A DNA stretch of 64,000 bases from CAWAMD01 sp963783045. Its GTDB lineage: Bacteria > Actinomycetota > Nitriliruptoria > Nitriliruptorales > Nitriliruptoraceae. The DNA is taken from contig CAWAMD010000008.1 in the NCBI GenBank assembly GCA_963783045.1, positions 62,001-126,000 on the forward strand. Reading direction: 5' to 3'. Shown here in pieces: positions 52,237 through 60,782 of the stretch. Below the pieces are notes generated by a model. That model searched no databases. It was not told the DNA's origin and saw nothing but the letters and a program-made list of their open reading frames with translations. Both the position numbers and the translations under genes were made by a program. Within the stretch, counting starts at the first letter, position 1. Every line of letters starts with the position of its first letter.

Positions 52237-53190
52237 GTGTCCACCACCGAGCCGGCATCGCTCGGACGCCGCCTGCAGGCGTTCGGGCGACGCCATCCCC
52301 TGACGCCGATCGCCGTCGGCGTCGTGCTCTACAGCACCGGCCCGGTGTTCGTGCGTGCCTCGTCGGTGTCGGGGCCGGTCTTCTCGTTCTGGCGCCTCTG
52401 GTTCGGCGCCGCCACCTTCGTGCTGGCGGCCGTGATCCACCGTCGGGTGACGGGCGAGCGCCCGGATCTGGCGGCCTGGCGAACGGCCGGGCTCGCGGGG
52501 ATCGCGTTCGGGGCGCACCAGCTGCTGCTGTTCTCGGCGCTCAAGGCCACGTCGGTCGTGGACGTGACGCTCGTCAACACGCTCTCGCCGATCGTCACCG
52601 GGCTGCTCGCCGTTCCCATGTTCGCCGAGCGGCCGGGGCCGGCCTTCCGCGCGTGGTCGCTGCTCGCGATGGTCGGCGCGGCGGTCGTCGTCGCGGGCGC
52701 CTCGGCGGGGCCTGAGGGCAGCCCGGTCGGCATGGTGCTCGCGCTCGGCAACGTGTTCGCGTTCGCGCTCTTCTTCCTCCTGTCGAAGCGCAGCCGCGAC
52801 CACATGAGCGTCGTCCCGTTCCTGGCCGGCGTCTTCACCGTCGCGGCCGTGTTCGTGTCCGGCTACATCACGCTCGTGGGGGAGCACGTCACGACCGCGC
52901 ACCAGCTCGACCTCGTCTACGCCGCCGCGGTGGCCGTCGGCCCCGGCGCCTTCGGCCACTTCGCCATGACCTGGCCGCTGCAGTGGGTGCCGGCGAACGT
53001 GCCGCCGGTCATGCGTCTCGGGATCCCCGTCCTCGCGGCCACCTGGGCGTGGTGGCTGCTCGGCGAGCAGATCGGCGTCATCCACCTCGTCGGCGGGGCC
53101 GTCACGATGGCGGGCGTGGCCGGGGCGGTGCTCTCGCCCTCCGGCCGACGCTTCATCACCGCCGAGGCCACGGCCGACGAGGAAGCCTGA
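52237..53190 (+). CDS. EamA/DMT-family transporter
   Basis: 317 residues with about 10 membrane spans in two EamA repeats. The repeats start around FVRASSVSGPVFSFWRLW and VGMVLALGNVFAFALFFLLS. CCGGAG precedes GTG 52237; a longer frame from 52144 adds no conserved sequence. Members export or exchange metabolites such as amino acids. It is divergent from the GH15 gene. Substrate unknown. Confidence 0.85.
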   Translation: MSTTEPASLGRRLQAFGRRHPLTPIAVGVVLYSTGPVFVRASSVSGPVFSFWRLWFGAATFVLAAVIHRRVTGERPDLAAWRTAGLAGIAFGAHQLLLFSALKATSVVDVTLVNTLSPIVTGLLAVPMFAERPGPAFRAWSLLAMVGAAVVVAGASAGPEGSPVGMVLALGNVFAFALFFLLSKRSRDHMSVVPFLAGVFTVAAVFVSGYITLVGEHVTTAHQLDLVYAAAVAVGPGAFGHFAMTWPLQWVPANVPPVMRLGIPVLAATWAWWLLGEQIGVIHLVGGAVTMAGVAGAVLSPSGRRFITAEATADEEA

Positions 53191-53251
53191 CCGTTGCCGT
53201 CGCGAGCGCCAGCGGCGATGATGAGGGCAGGGTCCCGCCGAAGGAGGAGCT

Positions 53252-53758
53252 GTGACGAGGTACGACACGGTCTGGGCGGTGCTGCCCGATGACGACGAGG
53301 CACGGTCGGCGACCCGCGACCTGACCGAGCACGGGATCGTCGCGAGCGCCGTGCATCTGAGCCATCCCGCGCCGGGACGCTATCCGGTCGCCGAGGAGGG
53401 GCTGCACGGCGAGGCACACGCTGCCGCACGCGGGGCCCTGATCGGCGCCCTCGTCGGGGCGGTGGCCGGTCTGCTCATGACGTGGTCGCTGTCCGACCTC
53501 GTGGCGCTCGGGGTCACCGGGTTCGCGGTCGGCGCCTTCGCCTGGGCAGGGTTCGGCGCGCTCGCCGGCGGCATGTGGGGCATGCAGCAGCACGCCGAGG
53601 ACGGTGACGCGGACCAGCGGTGGCTCGAGCTGTCGTCGGACGCCCCGATGCCGCTCGTCGAGGTGCACGACGAGCACGTCACCTACCGGGCGCACCGGAT
53701 CCTCGAGCGGCACGGGGCGGTGTTCCTCGACACGCCGGAGCCGGCCGGGCGGCGCTAG
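53252..53758 (+). CDS. Small Gly-rich membrane protein, general-stress-17M-like
   Basis: 168 residues. A YDTVWAVLPDDDEARSATRDL start, then a Gly/Ala-rich membrane hairpin (ARGALIGALVGAVAGLL; LGVTGFAVGAFAWAGFGALAGG), then a soluble tail. This matches small stress-related proteins with a glycine-zipper region. GAAGGAGGAG precedes GTG 53252. A role in envelope stress is only inferred. Confidence 0.6.
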   Translation: MTRYDTVWAVLPDDDEARSATRDLTEHGIVASAVHLSHPAPGRYPVAEEGLHGEAHAAARGALIGALVGAVAGLLMTWSLSDLVALGVTGFAVGAFAWAGFGALAGGMWGMQQHAEDGDADQRWLELSSDAPMPLVEVHDEHVTYRAHRILERHGAVFLDTPEPAGRR

Positions 53759-53789
53759 CCGGCTGTCTCCCGAGCGCCCGGCAGCGGGC

Positions 53790-54140
53790 TCAGGCCACCT
53801 GGCCGCGGACGCCGGCGTCGGTGACGACCGGGAGGCCGGCGCCGGCCCAGCTCTGCATGCCGCCGTCCACGTTGAGGGCGTCGTAGCCGAGGCGGCGCAG
53901 CATCGTCGCGGCGTGGCCGGCGCGCTGGCCCGAGCGGCACACCACGAGGACCCGCCGGCTGCGGTCGAGCACCCGGTGCAGCTCGGGGGCCGAGTCGAGG
54001 GGGACGTGTACGGCGTCGGGGGCGTGGCCCGACGCCCATTCGTAGGATTCGCGCACGTCCACGAGGCTGGCGCCGTCGCGGACCATGCGGTGGGCTTCCT
54101 GCGGGGGGACGGTGGGGGCGGGGGCGGTGCTGCGGACCAC
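53790..54140 (-). CDS. Rhodanese-like sulfurtransferase
   Basis: 116 residues. The rhodanese fold (ASLVDVRESYEWASGHAPDAVHVPL) and active loop VVCRSGQRAGHAA with the catalytic Cys are intact. It transfers or receives persulfide sulfur. GTG 54140 follows GGAG; the longer frame from 54260 overlaps the operator and is rejected. A 22-bp palindrome upstream is of the CsoR/CstR type, which suggests sulfide- or copper-responsive control. It is cytoplasmic, with no signal. Confidence 0.85.
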   Translation of the reverse strand: MVRSTAPAPTVPPQEAHRMVRDGASLVDVRESYEWASGHAPDAVHVPLDSAPELHRVLDRSRRVLVVCRSGQRAGHAATMLRRLGYDALNVDGGMQSWAGAGLPVVTDAGVRGQVA

Positions 54141-54203
54141 TCGGGGGCTCCTTCTCGATCGGCTGTCGGGACGGGCCCGAGACGACCCGTCACGACACAG
54201 AGC

Positions 54204-54225
54204 AATATACCCCCAGGGGTATATT
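54204..54225. promoter_or_regulatory. CsoR/CstR-type operator
   Basis: Two perfect 10-bp arms, AATATACCCC and GGGGTATATT, flank a 2-bp centre. This TATACCCC/GGGGTATA form is the established signature of CsoR/RcnR/CstR repressor sites. It sits 64 bp before the rhodanese start, fitting sulfide (CstR) control. No repressor gene is in the window. Confidence 0.75.
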
Positions 54226-54233
54226 CCCGCGAC

Positions 54234-54277
54234 GGCGTCGCGAGGGCATCGCGACGGCATCGCGACGGCATCGCGTC
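54234..54277. repeat. 11-bp tandem repeat, about four copies
   Basis: GGCATCGCGAC recurs in tandem from 54245 (54245-54255, 54256-54266, 54267-54277 with one change), with a degenerate copy (GGCGTCGCGAG) at 54234-54244. It lies between the rhodanese operator and the 3' end of the quinone-reductase gene. Confidence 0.8.
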
Positions 54278-54287
54278 GCGCCGCGCG

Positions 54288-55256
54288 TCACGGCACGAGC
54301 AGAACCTTGCCCTTGGTCTGACGGCCCTCGATGTAGCGGTGCGCATCGGCTGCCTCGGTGAGCGGGAAGCGGCGGTCGATGCGGACGTGCAGGTCGCCCG
54401 ACGCGACCATGCCGAAGACGTCCCGGGCGCGTCCGAGCAGCTCCTCACGCCCCGCGATGTAGTGCCCGAGGCTCGGACGCGTCACGTACAGCGATCCCTT
54501 GGTGTTCAGCGTCTGCAGGTCGACCGGCGGGACGGCGCCGCTGGACTGCCCGAAGAGCACGAGCATCCCGCGTGCCCGCAGGCAGTCGAGGCTCTGGTCG
54601 AACGTGTCGCGGCCGACCGAGTCGTACACGACGTCGACGCCACGGCTCGCGGTCAGCTCCCGCACGGCCGCGACGAGGTCGGTCTCGGTGTAGCGCACGA
54701 CCTCGTCGCAGCCGGCCTCGTAGGCGAGGCGTTCCTTCTCCTCGGTGGAGACCGTGCCGATGACCCGGGCACCCCGCTCCTTCGCGAGCTGGACCAGGAG
54801 GTGACCGACACCGCCGGACGCCGCCAGCACGAGGGTCCAGTCCCCACCGTGCAGGGGATAGGTGCTGTGGCTGAGGTAGTGCGCGGTCATGCCCTGCAGC
54901 ATCAGGGCGGCGGCGACCTCGGGGTCGATCGCGTCCGGGACCTCCACCAGCCGCGCCGCGGGGACGACCACCTGTTCGGCGTAGGCGCCCAGGACGCCGG
55001 TGAAGGCCACCCGGTCGCCGACCTCGACGGACGTGACGTCCTCGCCGACGGCGTCGACGGTGCCGGCCGCCTCCTGTCCGAGGGCGACGGGGAGCTCGAG
55101 CGGGTAGGCGCCCGAGCGCTGGTAGGTGTCGATGAAGTTCAGCCCGGCGGCAGCGACGCGTACCCGTGCCTCACCCGGACCCGGCTCCGGCACGTCGACC
55201 TCGTCGACCCGCAGCACCTCGGGGCCACCGGTCTCGTGCACGCGGACGGCTTGCAT
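54288..55256 (-). CDS. NADPH:quinone reductase (QOR-type MDR)
   Basis: 322 residues. AVRVHETGGPEVLRV, LNFIDTYQRSGAYPLELP, GQEAAGTVDAVGEDV and the nucleotide loop LAASGGVGHLLVQLAKERG mark the zinc-free quinone oxidoreductase group of MDR enzymes. It reduces quinones or alpha,beta-unsaturated carbonyls with NADPH. GAGGAG precedes ATG 55256. It is divergent from the NnrS-like gene. Confidence 0.9.
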   Translation of the reverse strand: MQAVRVHETGGPEVLRVDEVDVPEPGPGEARVRVAAAGLNFIDTYQRSGAYPLELPVALGQEAAGTVDAVGEDVTSVEVGDRVAFTGVLGAYAEQVVVPAARLVEVPDAIDPEVAAALMLQGMTAHYLSHSTYPLHGGDWTLVLAASGGVGHLLVQLAKERGARVIGTVSTEEKERLAYEAGCDEVVRYTETDLVAAVRELTASRGVDVVYDSVGRDTFDQSLDCLRARGMLVLFGQSSGAVPPVDLQTLNTKGSLYVTRPSLGHYIAGREELLGRARDVFGMVASGDLHVRIDRRFPLTEAADAHRYIEGRQTKGKVLLVP

Positions 55257-55362
55257 GTCGGTCTCCTCGTCGCTCGGGCCCGATGCAACCACGCGCGCCG
55301 ACCGGGCGCCATGCCGGCGCGACGGCGACGCACGACGGAGTGGAGCATAGAACCTGAAGACG

Positions 55363-55391
55363 TTGTTTCTACTATCGACTGGAGATAAAGT
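55363..55391 (+). promoter_or_regulatory. Candidate promoter for the NnrS-like gene
   Basis: TTGTTT (55363-55368) and TAAAGT (55386-55391) are 17 bp apart in an AT-rich patch, 27 bp before the TTG start. The region 55257-55417 has no gene. Confidence 0.45.
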
Positions 55392-55417
55392 CTGCGGCAT
55401 CGCTCCGGAGGACCACG

Positions 55418-56611
55418 TTGCCGCCCACCGCGCCCGCCACCGTCCGTCGCCGCCGTCTGCTGCTCGCGCCGGCCGGTCTCGCCATGCTCACCGGGATGTG
55501 GGCCGGGCTCGCGCGCCTCGGCTGGGCGCTGCCGGGCGCGAGCAGCGGATCGGTCCGCAGCCACGGGGTGCTCATGGTGCTCGGCCTGCTCGGCACCCTC
55601 GTGGCGCTCGAGCGCGCGGTCGCCTTCCGCCACGCCTGGACCTACAGCGCGCCGGTCCTCGCGGGCGCCGGGGCGCTGTGGCTCTCCCTCGGCCTGCCCG
55701 CCCGACCGGCGGCGCTGCTGCTGACGCTCGCCGGCGTCGCGCTCACCGCCGTCGAAGCGAACGGCTGGCGCCAGCAGCCCTCGCTGCATCTCGGAATCGA
55801 GGTGGCGGGCGCCGCGTGCTGGGCCGTGGCCGCCGGCTGGTGGCTGGCCGGCGCCTCGATCCCGGCCGTCGTTCCGTGGCTGGCTGCGTTCCTCCTCCTG
55901 ACGATCGTCGGCGAGCGGGTCGAGCTGTCGCGGCTCGTCGCCCCGCCCGCTGCGGCACGGGCCGCGCTCGTCGTCGCCGTCGCGGTCTTCCTCGGCGGGG
56001 TGGCGCTGAGCGGGTTCGACCGGCCGGCCGGGTTCCGGGTCACGGCGGTCGCGCTCGTGGCCCTGGCCCTCTGGCTGCTGCGCTACGACCTCGCGCGTCG
56101 CACGGTCCATCGCGAGGGGCTGCCGCGCTTCGTCGCCATCTGCCTGCTCGCCGGCTTCGGGTGGATGCTCGTCGCCGGCGCGCTGTGGTTCGGGGTGCCG
56201 CCGGGCGCGGGCCTGCACTACGACGCGATGCTGCACGCCCTGTTCCTCGGCTTCGTCATGTCGATGGTGTTCGGGCACGCGCCGGTGATCCTGCCCGCGG
56301 TGCTCCGGGTGACGCTGCCGTTCCGCCGCGTCTTCTACGTGCACGTCGTGCTGCTGCACGTCTCGCTCGCCGTCCGCATCGCCGGCGACCTCGCCGCTGT
56401 CGGCTGGCTGCGCGCGGCCGGTGCGGTCGGCAACGTGACCGCGATCCTCTGGTTCGTGGCGGCAAGCGTCGTGACGGTCCGCCGCGCCGGGGCGTCGCAG
56501 CGTGCGACGGTCGCCGGCAGGGGCGATCCCCCCGGCACAACGTCCCTCTCGGCGACGACGCCCACGACGACGCCGACGGGCTCGCCGTCCCGCGCTGCCG
56601 CCGGCGGGTAG
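55418..56611 (+). CDS. NnrS-like multi-spanning membrane protein
   Basis: 397 residues with about 12 hydrophobic segments. HALFLGFVMSMVFGHAPVILPAV (in two blocks, HALFLGFVMSMV and FGHAPVILPAV) is the strongest NnrS-like motif; His and Met residues there may bind heme or metal. TTG 55418 is the start, behind GGAGG. NnrS proteins are linked to nitric-oxide and nitrosative-stress responses in other bacteria. A Thr/Pro-rich C-terminus follows. Function is inferred. Confidence 0.7.
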   Translation: MPPTAPATVRRRRLLLAPAGLAMLTGMWAGLARLGWALPGASSGSVRSHGVLMVLGLLGTLVALERAVAFRHAWTYSAPVLAGAGALWLSLGLPARPAALLLTLAGVALTAVEANGWRQQPSLHLGIEVAGAACWAVAAGWWLAGASIPAVVPWLAAFLLLTIVGERVELSRLVAPPAAARAALVVAVAVFLGGVALSGFDRPAGFRVTAVALVALALWLLRYDLARRTVHREGLPRFVAICLLAGFGWMLVAGALWFGVPPGAGLHYDAMLHALFLGFVMSMVFGHAPVILPAVLRVTLPFRRVFYVHVVLLHVSLAVRIAGDLAAVGWLRAAGAVGNVTAILWFVAASVVTVRRAGASQRATVAGRGDPPGTTSLSATTPTTTPTGSPSRAAAGG

Positions 56612-56659
56612 CCCCGGGACGCTACTGTCGCTGCCGGGCGGTCGGCGGCGAGGGACGAG

Positions 56660-57508
56660 ATGGCAGACGGACGACGCATCCGCGGGTGGCGCAAGATCGC
56701 CGCCGCGACCTGGAGGCACCCGTCCGATCCGCAGATCTACGGCGACCTGGAGATCGACGCGACCGCGCTGCTCGCGTACCTCGAGGAGGTGCGGACAGCG
56801 ACCGGCGTGAAGCTGACGCTCACCCATCTGGTGGGCAAGGGCATCGCCCATGCGCTCGGCGAGAACCCGGATCTCAACGGCCGCCTGCACCGGGGCCGCT
56901 TCGTCCTGCGCGAGAGCGCCGACGTCTTCTTCATCGTCTCCGCCGAGCAGGGCAGCGAGCTGACCGGCGTGAAGGTCGTCGGCGCGCAGGACAAGTCCGT
57001 GGTGGCGATCGCGGAGGAGCTCGCGGCCCGCACCGCCCGCATCCATGCCGGCGAGGACGAGGACGTTGGCCGCACCAAGACGATGCTGGCGCGGGTGCCC
57101 CCACGGGCCCTGAAGCTCGCGATGCGCGCCGCGGCATGGCTCACCGTGGACCTGGACCTCCACCTGCCTCGCCTGGGGCTGCCGCGGCAGACCTTCGGGT
57201 CCGCGCTCGTGAGCTCGGTCGGCATGTTCGGGATCCGGCACGCCTATGCGCCGCTGTCGCCCTACTACCGGGTGCCGTTCCTCGTCCTCGTCGGCGAGGT
57301 GACCGAGCGGGCGGTCGTCGTGGACGGCGAGATCGTCGCCCGGCCCATGGTGACGGTCACCGCCACGCTCGACCACCGCTACCTCGACGGCTTCCACGCG
57401 GCCCGGCTCGCCCGCAGCCTCGAGACCTACCTGGCCGACCCGGCCGCGTTCGAGCCGCCGCTCGCTGCTGGCGTCACGGCCGACCCTCAGGCGGGCGCGA
57501 CCCGGTAG
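56660..57508 (+). CDS. Stand-alone 2-oxoacid dehydrogenase E2-type acyltransferase domain
   Basis: 282 residues. It has the catalytic-domain core only (LTLTHLVGKGIAHALGENPDLNGRL; FGSALVSSVG; DHRYLDGFHAARLARSL), where DHRxxDG carries the catalytic His. There is no lipoyl or E1-binding domain, so it cannot act as a normal dehydrogenase core. Its 3' end overlaps the convergent histidine-phosphatase gene by 22 bp. It could be a diverged acyltransferase; substrate unknown. Confidence 0.78.
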   Translation: MADGRRIRGWRKIAAATWRHPSDPQIYGDLEIDATALLAYLEEVRTATGVKLTLTHLVGKGIAHALGENPDLNGRLHRGRFVLRESADVFFIVSAEQGSELTGVKVVGAQDKSVVAIAEELAARTARIHAGEDEDVGRTKTMLARVPPRALKLAMRAAAWLTVDLDLHLPRLGLPRQTFGSALVSSVGMFGIRHAYAPLSPYYRVPFLVLVGEVTERAVVVDGEIVARPMVTVTATLDHRYLDGFHAARLARSLETYLADPAAFEPPLAAGVTADPQAGATR

Positions 57509-58005
57509 CCCTCCTGGTCCGCGGTCACGACGACGCCCTCTCCCTTGCCGAGCGGACCGACGATCGTGCCGGTCAGCCCGAAGACCGCCGCCTCGTTCGT
57601 GGGGCTGTGGCCCACGACCAGCGCGCGGCCGCCGTCGGGGAGGCGATCCAGGATCCGCTGCAGGCCCGCGGCGAGCCGCGCCCCGTCCTCGGCGACGAGG
57701 TCCGGGTCGGCCTCCCGGAGCTGCGCGAGCTCCGCGCTGCCCGCGGCCTCGTAGGCCTCCTTCCAGCGGCCCTCCTGGTCGGAACGCACACCGGCCTCCA
57801 CCAGGACGCCGTGCGACACGCGCAACCCGGTCGCGGCGATGAAGCACGCCGCTGTCTGCGTGGCTCGCTGTGCGCCCGAGGACACGACGAGGTCGTAGCG
57901 GCCGGCGAGATCACGGCCGATCTCCAGCGCTGCGGCGACGCCCTCGTCGCTGAGCACGTCCCCGTCGTTGTCGGTGTGCCGGCGGATCTCGAGTCGCTTC
58001 GCCAC
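57487..58005 (-). CDS. Histidine phosphatase superfamily protein
   Basis: 172 residues. EIRRHTDNDGD contains the catalytic RH with T in place of the usual G, then SSGAQRATQTAACF and VVGHSPTNEAAV supply the second His region. These fit the phosphoglycerate-mutase-like histidine phosphatases. AAAGGG precedes GTG 58005. It overlaps the convergent E2-type gene by 22 bp. Substrate unknown. Confidence 0.8.
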   Translation of the reverse strand: MAKRLEIRRHTDNDGDVLSDEGVAAALEIGRDLAGRYDLVVSSGAQRATQTAACFIAATGLRVSHGVLVEAGVRSDQEGRWKEAYEAAGSAELAQLREADPDLVAEDGARLAAGLQRILDRLPDGGRALVVGHSPTNEAAVFGLTGTIVGPLGKGEGVVVTADQEGYRVAPA

Positions 58006-58149
58006 GGTCGCCCTTTCGGTCGGGAGCGCTGCCGACGACGGTGGGGGATGTCGCGGCCGGGACTCGGCGTCCGCCCCCGTCCGTCTGTCCGTGCGGTACC
58101 CCCACCCGCACCCCATAGGTTGGCGTGAGCCCGGCGACAGGGAGACACT

Positions 58150-58524
58150 GTGACGCACCACCAGCACGAGGGTGGCGAGGAGCATCATCACGACGCGCTC
58201 GTCCACGATCACGACCACTGGCACGTGACCCACAACTACATGCCGGATCGCGGTGACTTCGAGCACCACTTCTGGCAGCACGGCCACGAGCACGACCACC
58301 CGGCCGTGACCCACACGCACGTCCCGCACCAGGACTTCGACGCGGAGCACGCCAACGAGTCGCACGACCACGACCACGGCGAGCCCGTGAAGGAGCGCAC
58401 CCCGAAGGGCGGCACGGCTGCCGCCGGCGCCCGCCAGACCGCCAAGAAGACGACGGCCAAGAAGGCGGCGAAGAAGACCGCCAAGAAGACGGCGAAGAAG
58501 GCCACGAAGAAGTCCACCGGCTGA
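58150..58524 (+). CDS. His-rich protein with histone-H1-like Lys/Ala tail
   Basis: 124 residues. Residues 1-80 are dense in His (HHQHEGGEEHHHDALVHDHD, then HGHEHDHP, HDHDHG), a metal-binding composition. Residues 90-124 are an Ala/Lys tail (KKTTAKKAAKKTAKKTAKK) like the C-terminal domains of histone H1 and bacterial HctB/AlgP-type DNA-binding proteins. GGGAGACACT precedes GTG 58150. A metal-loaded nucleic-acid-binding protein is one reading; direct evidence of function is absent. A large hairpin follows. Confidence 0.75.
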   Translation: MTHHQHEGGEEHHHDALVHDHDHWHVTHNYMPDRGDFEHHFWQHGHEHDHPAVTHTHVPHQDFDAEHANESHDHDHGEPVKERTPKGGTAAAGARQTAKKTTAKKAAKKTAKKTAKKATKKSTG

Positions 58525-58536
58525 CCGCCAGCCGCC

Positions 58537-58584
58537 AGCGCATGACGACGGGGCGCCGATCGCGGCGCCCCGTCGCCATGCGCT
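58537..58584. terminator. 48-nt bidirectional hairpin
   Basis: Nested stems with one A-C mismatch: outer AGCGCATG with CATGCGCT, inner CGACGGGGCGCCG with CGGCGCCCCGTCG, loop ATCG. It lies between the convergent His-rich and glgP genes and probably stops both. Confidence 0.75.
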
Positions 58585-58641
58585 CGTTGCCGCGGCTCAG
58601 CCTCGTTGCCGCGGCTCAGCCTCGTTGCCGCGGCTCAGGCC
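58585..58641. repeat. Three-copy 19-bp tandem repeat at the 3' end of glgP
   Basis: CGTTGCCGCGGCTCAGCCT at 58585-58603 and 58604-58622, with a third copy at 58623-58641 diverging at its last three bases. The third copy contains the glgP stop codon, so the repeat arose by duplicating the gene's 3' end. Confidence 0.9.
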
Positions 58642-60782
58642 GGATAGACCTGGCTGACGTAGTCGCCCATCATGCGTGAGGCCACGAAGCGCGGACCGTT
58701 GGTCCTGAGCGACGCCTTCACCCGGGCGACCCACCGGTGCGGGATCCCGTCCTCGTCCCGGTCGTGGAACAGCGGGACGACCTCGTGCTCGAGCAGGTCG
58801 TAGAGGCGATCGGCGTCGCGTGCGTCCTGCGCCCCGTGGTCGTGATCGACGTTGCCGGGGATCGCCCAGCCGTTGATGCCGTCGTAGGCCTCCGCCCACC
58901 AGCCGTCGAGCACGCTCAGGTGCAGGCCGCCGTTGAGGATGGACTTCATCCCGCTGGTGCCGCTGGCCTCCAGCGGCGGACGGGGCACGTTCACCCACAC
59001 GTCGCAGCCCGAGACCAGCATCTTCGCGATGCCGATGTCGTAGTCCTCGAGGAACGCGACGCGGCTGGCCACCGGTGGGGCACCCTTGAGGGCGAACGTG
59101 CCCTGCAGCACGCCCTTCGCGGCGTCGTCCATCGGGTGGGCCTTGCCGGCGAACAGGAACTGGGTCGGCAGCGGCTCCTCGAGCAGCTTGATGGCCCGCT
59201 GCGCGTCCCTGGTCAGCAGGTGCAGCCGCTTGTACTGCGCCATCCGGCGGGCGAACCCGATCGTGAACACGTCGGGGGACAGGCTCGTCGCAGCCGCTTC
59301 GACGTAGGTCAGCTCCTCGCCGCGGGCCAGACGGTCGGTGGCGCTCCGGTCGCGCACGAACTCGACCAGCCGGCGGCGAAGCTCGTTGCGTGCCTCCCAC
59401 AGCTCGGCGTCCGGGATGTCGTCGATGCCGCGCCACACCGCGGGGTCGTGGCCGCGCTCGGCCCAGCCGTCCTCGAGGTAGCGGTCGAGCAGCGAACGCA
59501 TCGGCGCCGCCATCCACGTCGGCAGGTGGACCCCGTTCGTGACGTGCTCGATCGGCACGTCGTCGGCGCTGCCGTGGAAGAGTGGCTGCCACATGGACCG
59601 TGCCACCTCGCCGTGGCGGCGGCTGACCGCGTTCGCGTGGCGGCTGAGCCGCAGGGCGAGCGGGGTCATCCCGGAGGGCTCGTCATGGTCGTTCGGGTTG
59701 ATGCGGCCGAGCCCCAGGAAGGTCTCCCGGTCGGTTCGCAGGCGCTCCGGGAGGTCACGGAAGATGTCCATGACACGGCTGGGGTCGTACGCCTCGTTCC
59801 CCGCAGCGACGGGGGTGTGGGTCGTGAACACCATCCGCTGGCGGGCACGGCGCGTCGCCGTGTCGAAGCTGTGCCCGCTGCGGACGTTGGCCGAGGCCAG
59901 CTCGAGCGCCGCGAGCGCCGGGTGCCCTTCGTTGAGGTGGACGACGCCGGGGTCGATCCCGAGGGCCTGCAGCGCACGGATGCTGCCGATGCCGAGCGCC
60001 GCGTACTGCGCGAGCCGGATGTCACGGTTCCCGTCGTAGAGCCGGCTCGTGACCCAGCGCTGCACGGCGTCGTTCTCGGGCCGGTCCGCGTCGAGCAGGA
60101 ACAGTGGCACGCGGCCGACCTGCACCCGCCAGACCTGCAGGACCGTCTCGCGGCCCCAGAGCCTCACCGACACCGTGATCGGGTGCCCGTCGCCGTCGCG
60201 GACCAGGGCGGCCGGGAGCAGGTCCGTGTCGGTGTCGATCCAGTACTCGTGCTGCCAGCCCGAGCGGTCGACGCGCTGGTGGAAGTAGCCGCGGCGGTAG
60301 AGCAGACCCACGGCGACCATCGGCAGCGCCCGATCGGACGCCTCCTTCAGGATGTCGCCGGCGAGGATCCCGAGACCGCCGGAGTAGATCGGGAGTGACT
60401 CGTGCACACCGAACTCGGCGCACAGGAACGCGACCGGCCGGTCGGTGTCGAGATCCGACGCGAAGTCGCGCGACAGATCCGCGTCGAGCGCGTCGATCTG
60501 CGTGTCCAACTGCCGCAGGAGGTCCGGGTCGCCGGCGGCGCGCTCGAGGTCGCTCGGGGCCGCCTCCACGAGCAGACGCACCGGGTTCCGGTCGCCCGTC
60601 GCCCAGCGATCGGGGGCCACCCTCGCGAACAGGTCGTCGCCGCCGGTCCACGACCAGCGGTAGTTGTAGGCGAGCCGCGCCAGCGGCCGCAGGGGCTCCG
60701 GCAGGCGGGCCGCGAGCTGACCGACGGCCTGCTGCAGGCCGGTCGTGCCGTTTCCGTACGGGAGTGGCTTGTCCACGTCCAT
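58635..60782 (-). CDS. glgP: Alpha-glucan phosphorylase (short form)
   Basis: 715 residues. A DUF3417 N-terminal region (LARLAYNYRWSWTGGDDLFARV) precedes the phosphorylase core: CAEFGVHESLPIYSGGLG, HLNEGHPA, and EASGTSGMKSILNGGLHLS holding the PLP Lys. It cuts alpha-1,4-glucan with phosphate to glucose 1-phosphate. ATG 60782 has AGGAG only 1 nt away; GTG 60776 is spaced better and may be the real start. Upstream 60783-61048 has no gene. Confidence 0.92.
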   Translation of the reverse strand: MDVDKPLPYGNGTTGLQQAVGQLAARLPEPLRPLARLAYNYRWSWTGGDDLFARVAPDRWATGDRNPVRLLVEAAPSDLERAAGDPDLLRQLDTQIDALDADLSRDFASDLDTDRPVAFLCAEFGVHESLPIYSGGLGILAGDILKEASDRALPMVAVGLLYRRGYFHQRVDRSGWQHEYWIDTDTDLLPAALVRDGDGHPITVSVRLWGRETVLQVWRVQVGRVPLFLLDADRPENDAVQRWVTSRLYDGNRDIRLAQYAALGIGSIRALQALGIDPGVVHLNEGHPALAALELASANVRSGHSFDTATRRARQRMVFTTHTPVAAGNEAYDPSRVMDIFRDLPERLRTDRETFLGLGRINPNDHDEPSGMTPLALRLSRHANAVSRRHGEVARSMWQPLFHGSADDVPIEHVTNGVHLPTWMAAPMRSLLDRYLEDGWAERGHDPAVWRGIDDIPDAELWEARNELRRRLVEFVRDRSATDRLARGEELTYVEAAATSLSPDVFTIGFARRMAQYKRLHLLTRDAQRAIKLLEEPLPTQFLFAGKAHPMDDAAKGVLQGTFALKGAPPVASRVAFLEDYDIGIAKMLVSGCDVWVNVPRPPLEASGTSGMKSILNGGLHLSVLDGWWAEAYDGINGWAIPGNVDHDHGAQDARDADRLYDLLEHEVVPLFHDRDEDGIPHRWVARVKASLRTNGPRFVASRMMGDYVSQVYPA

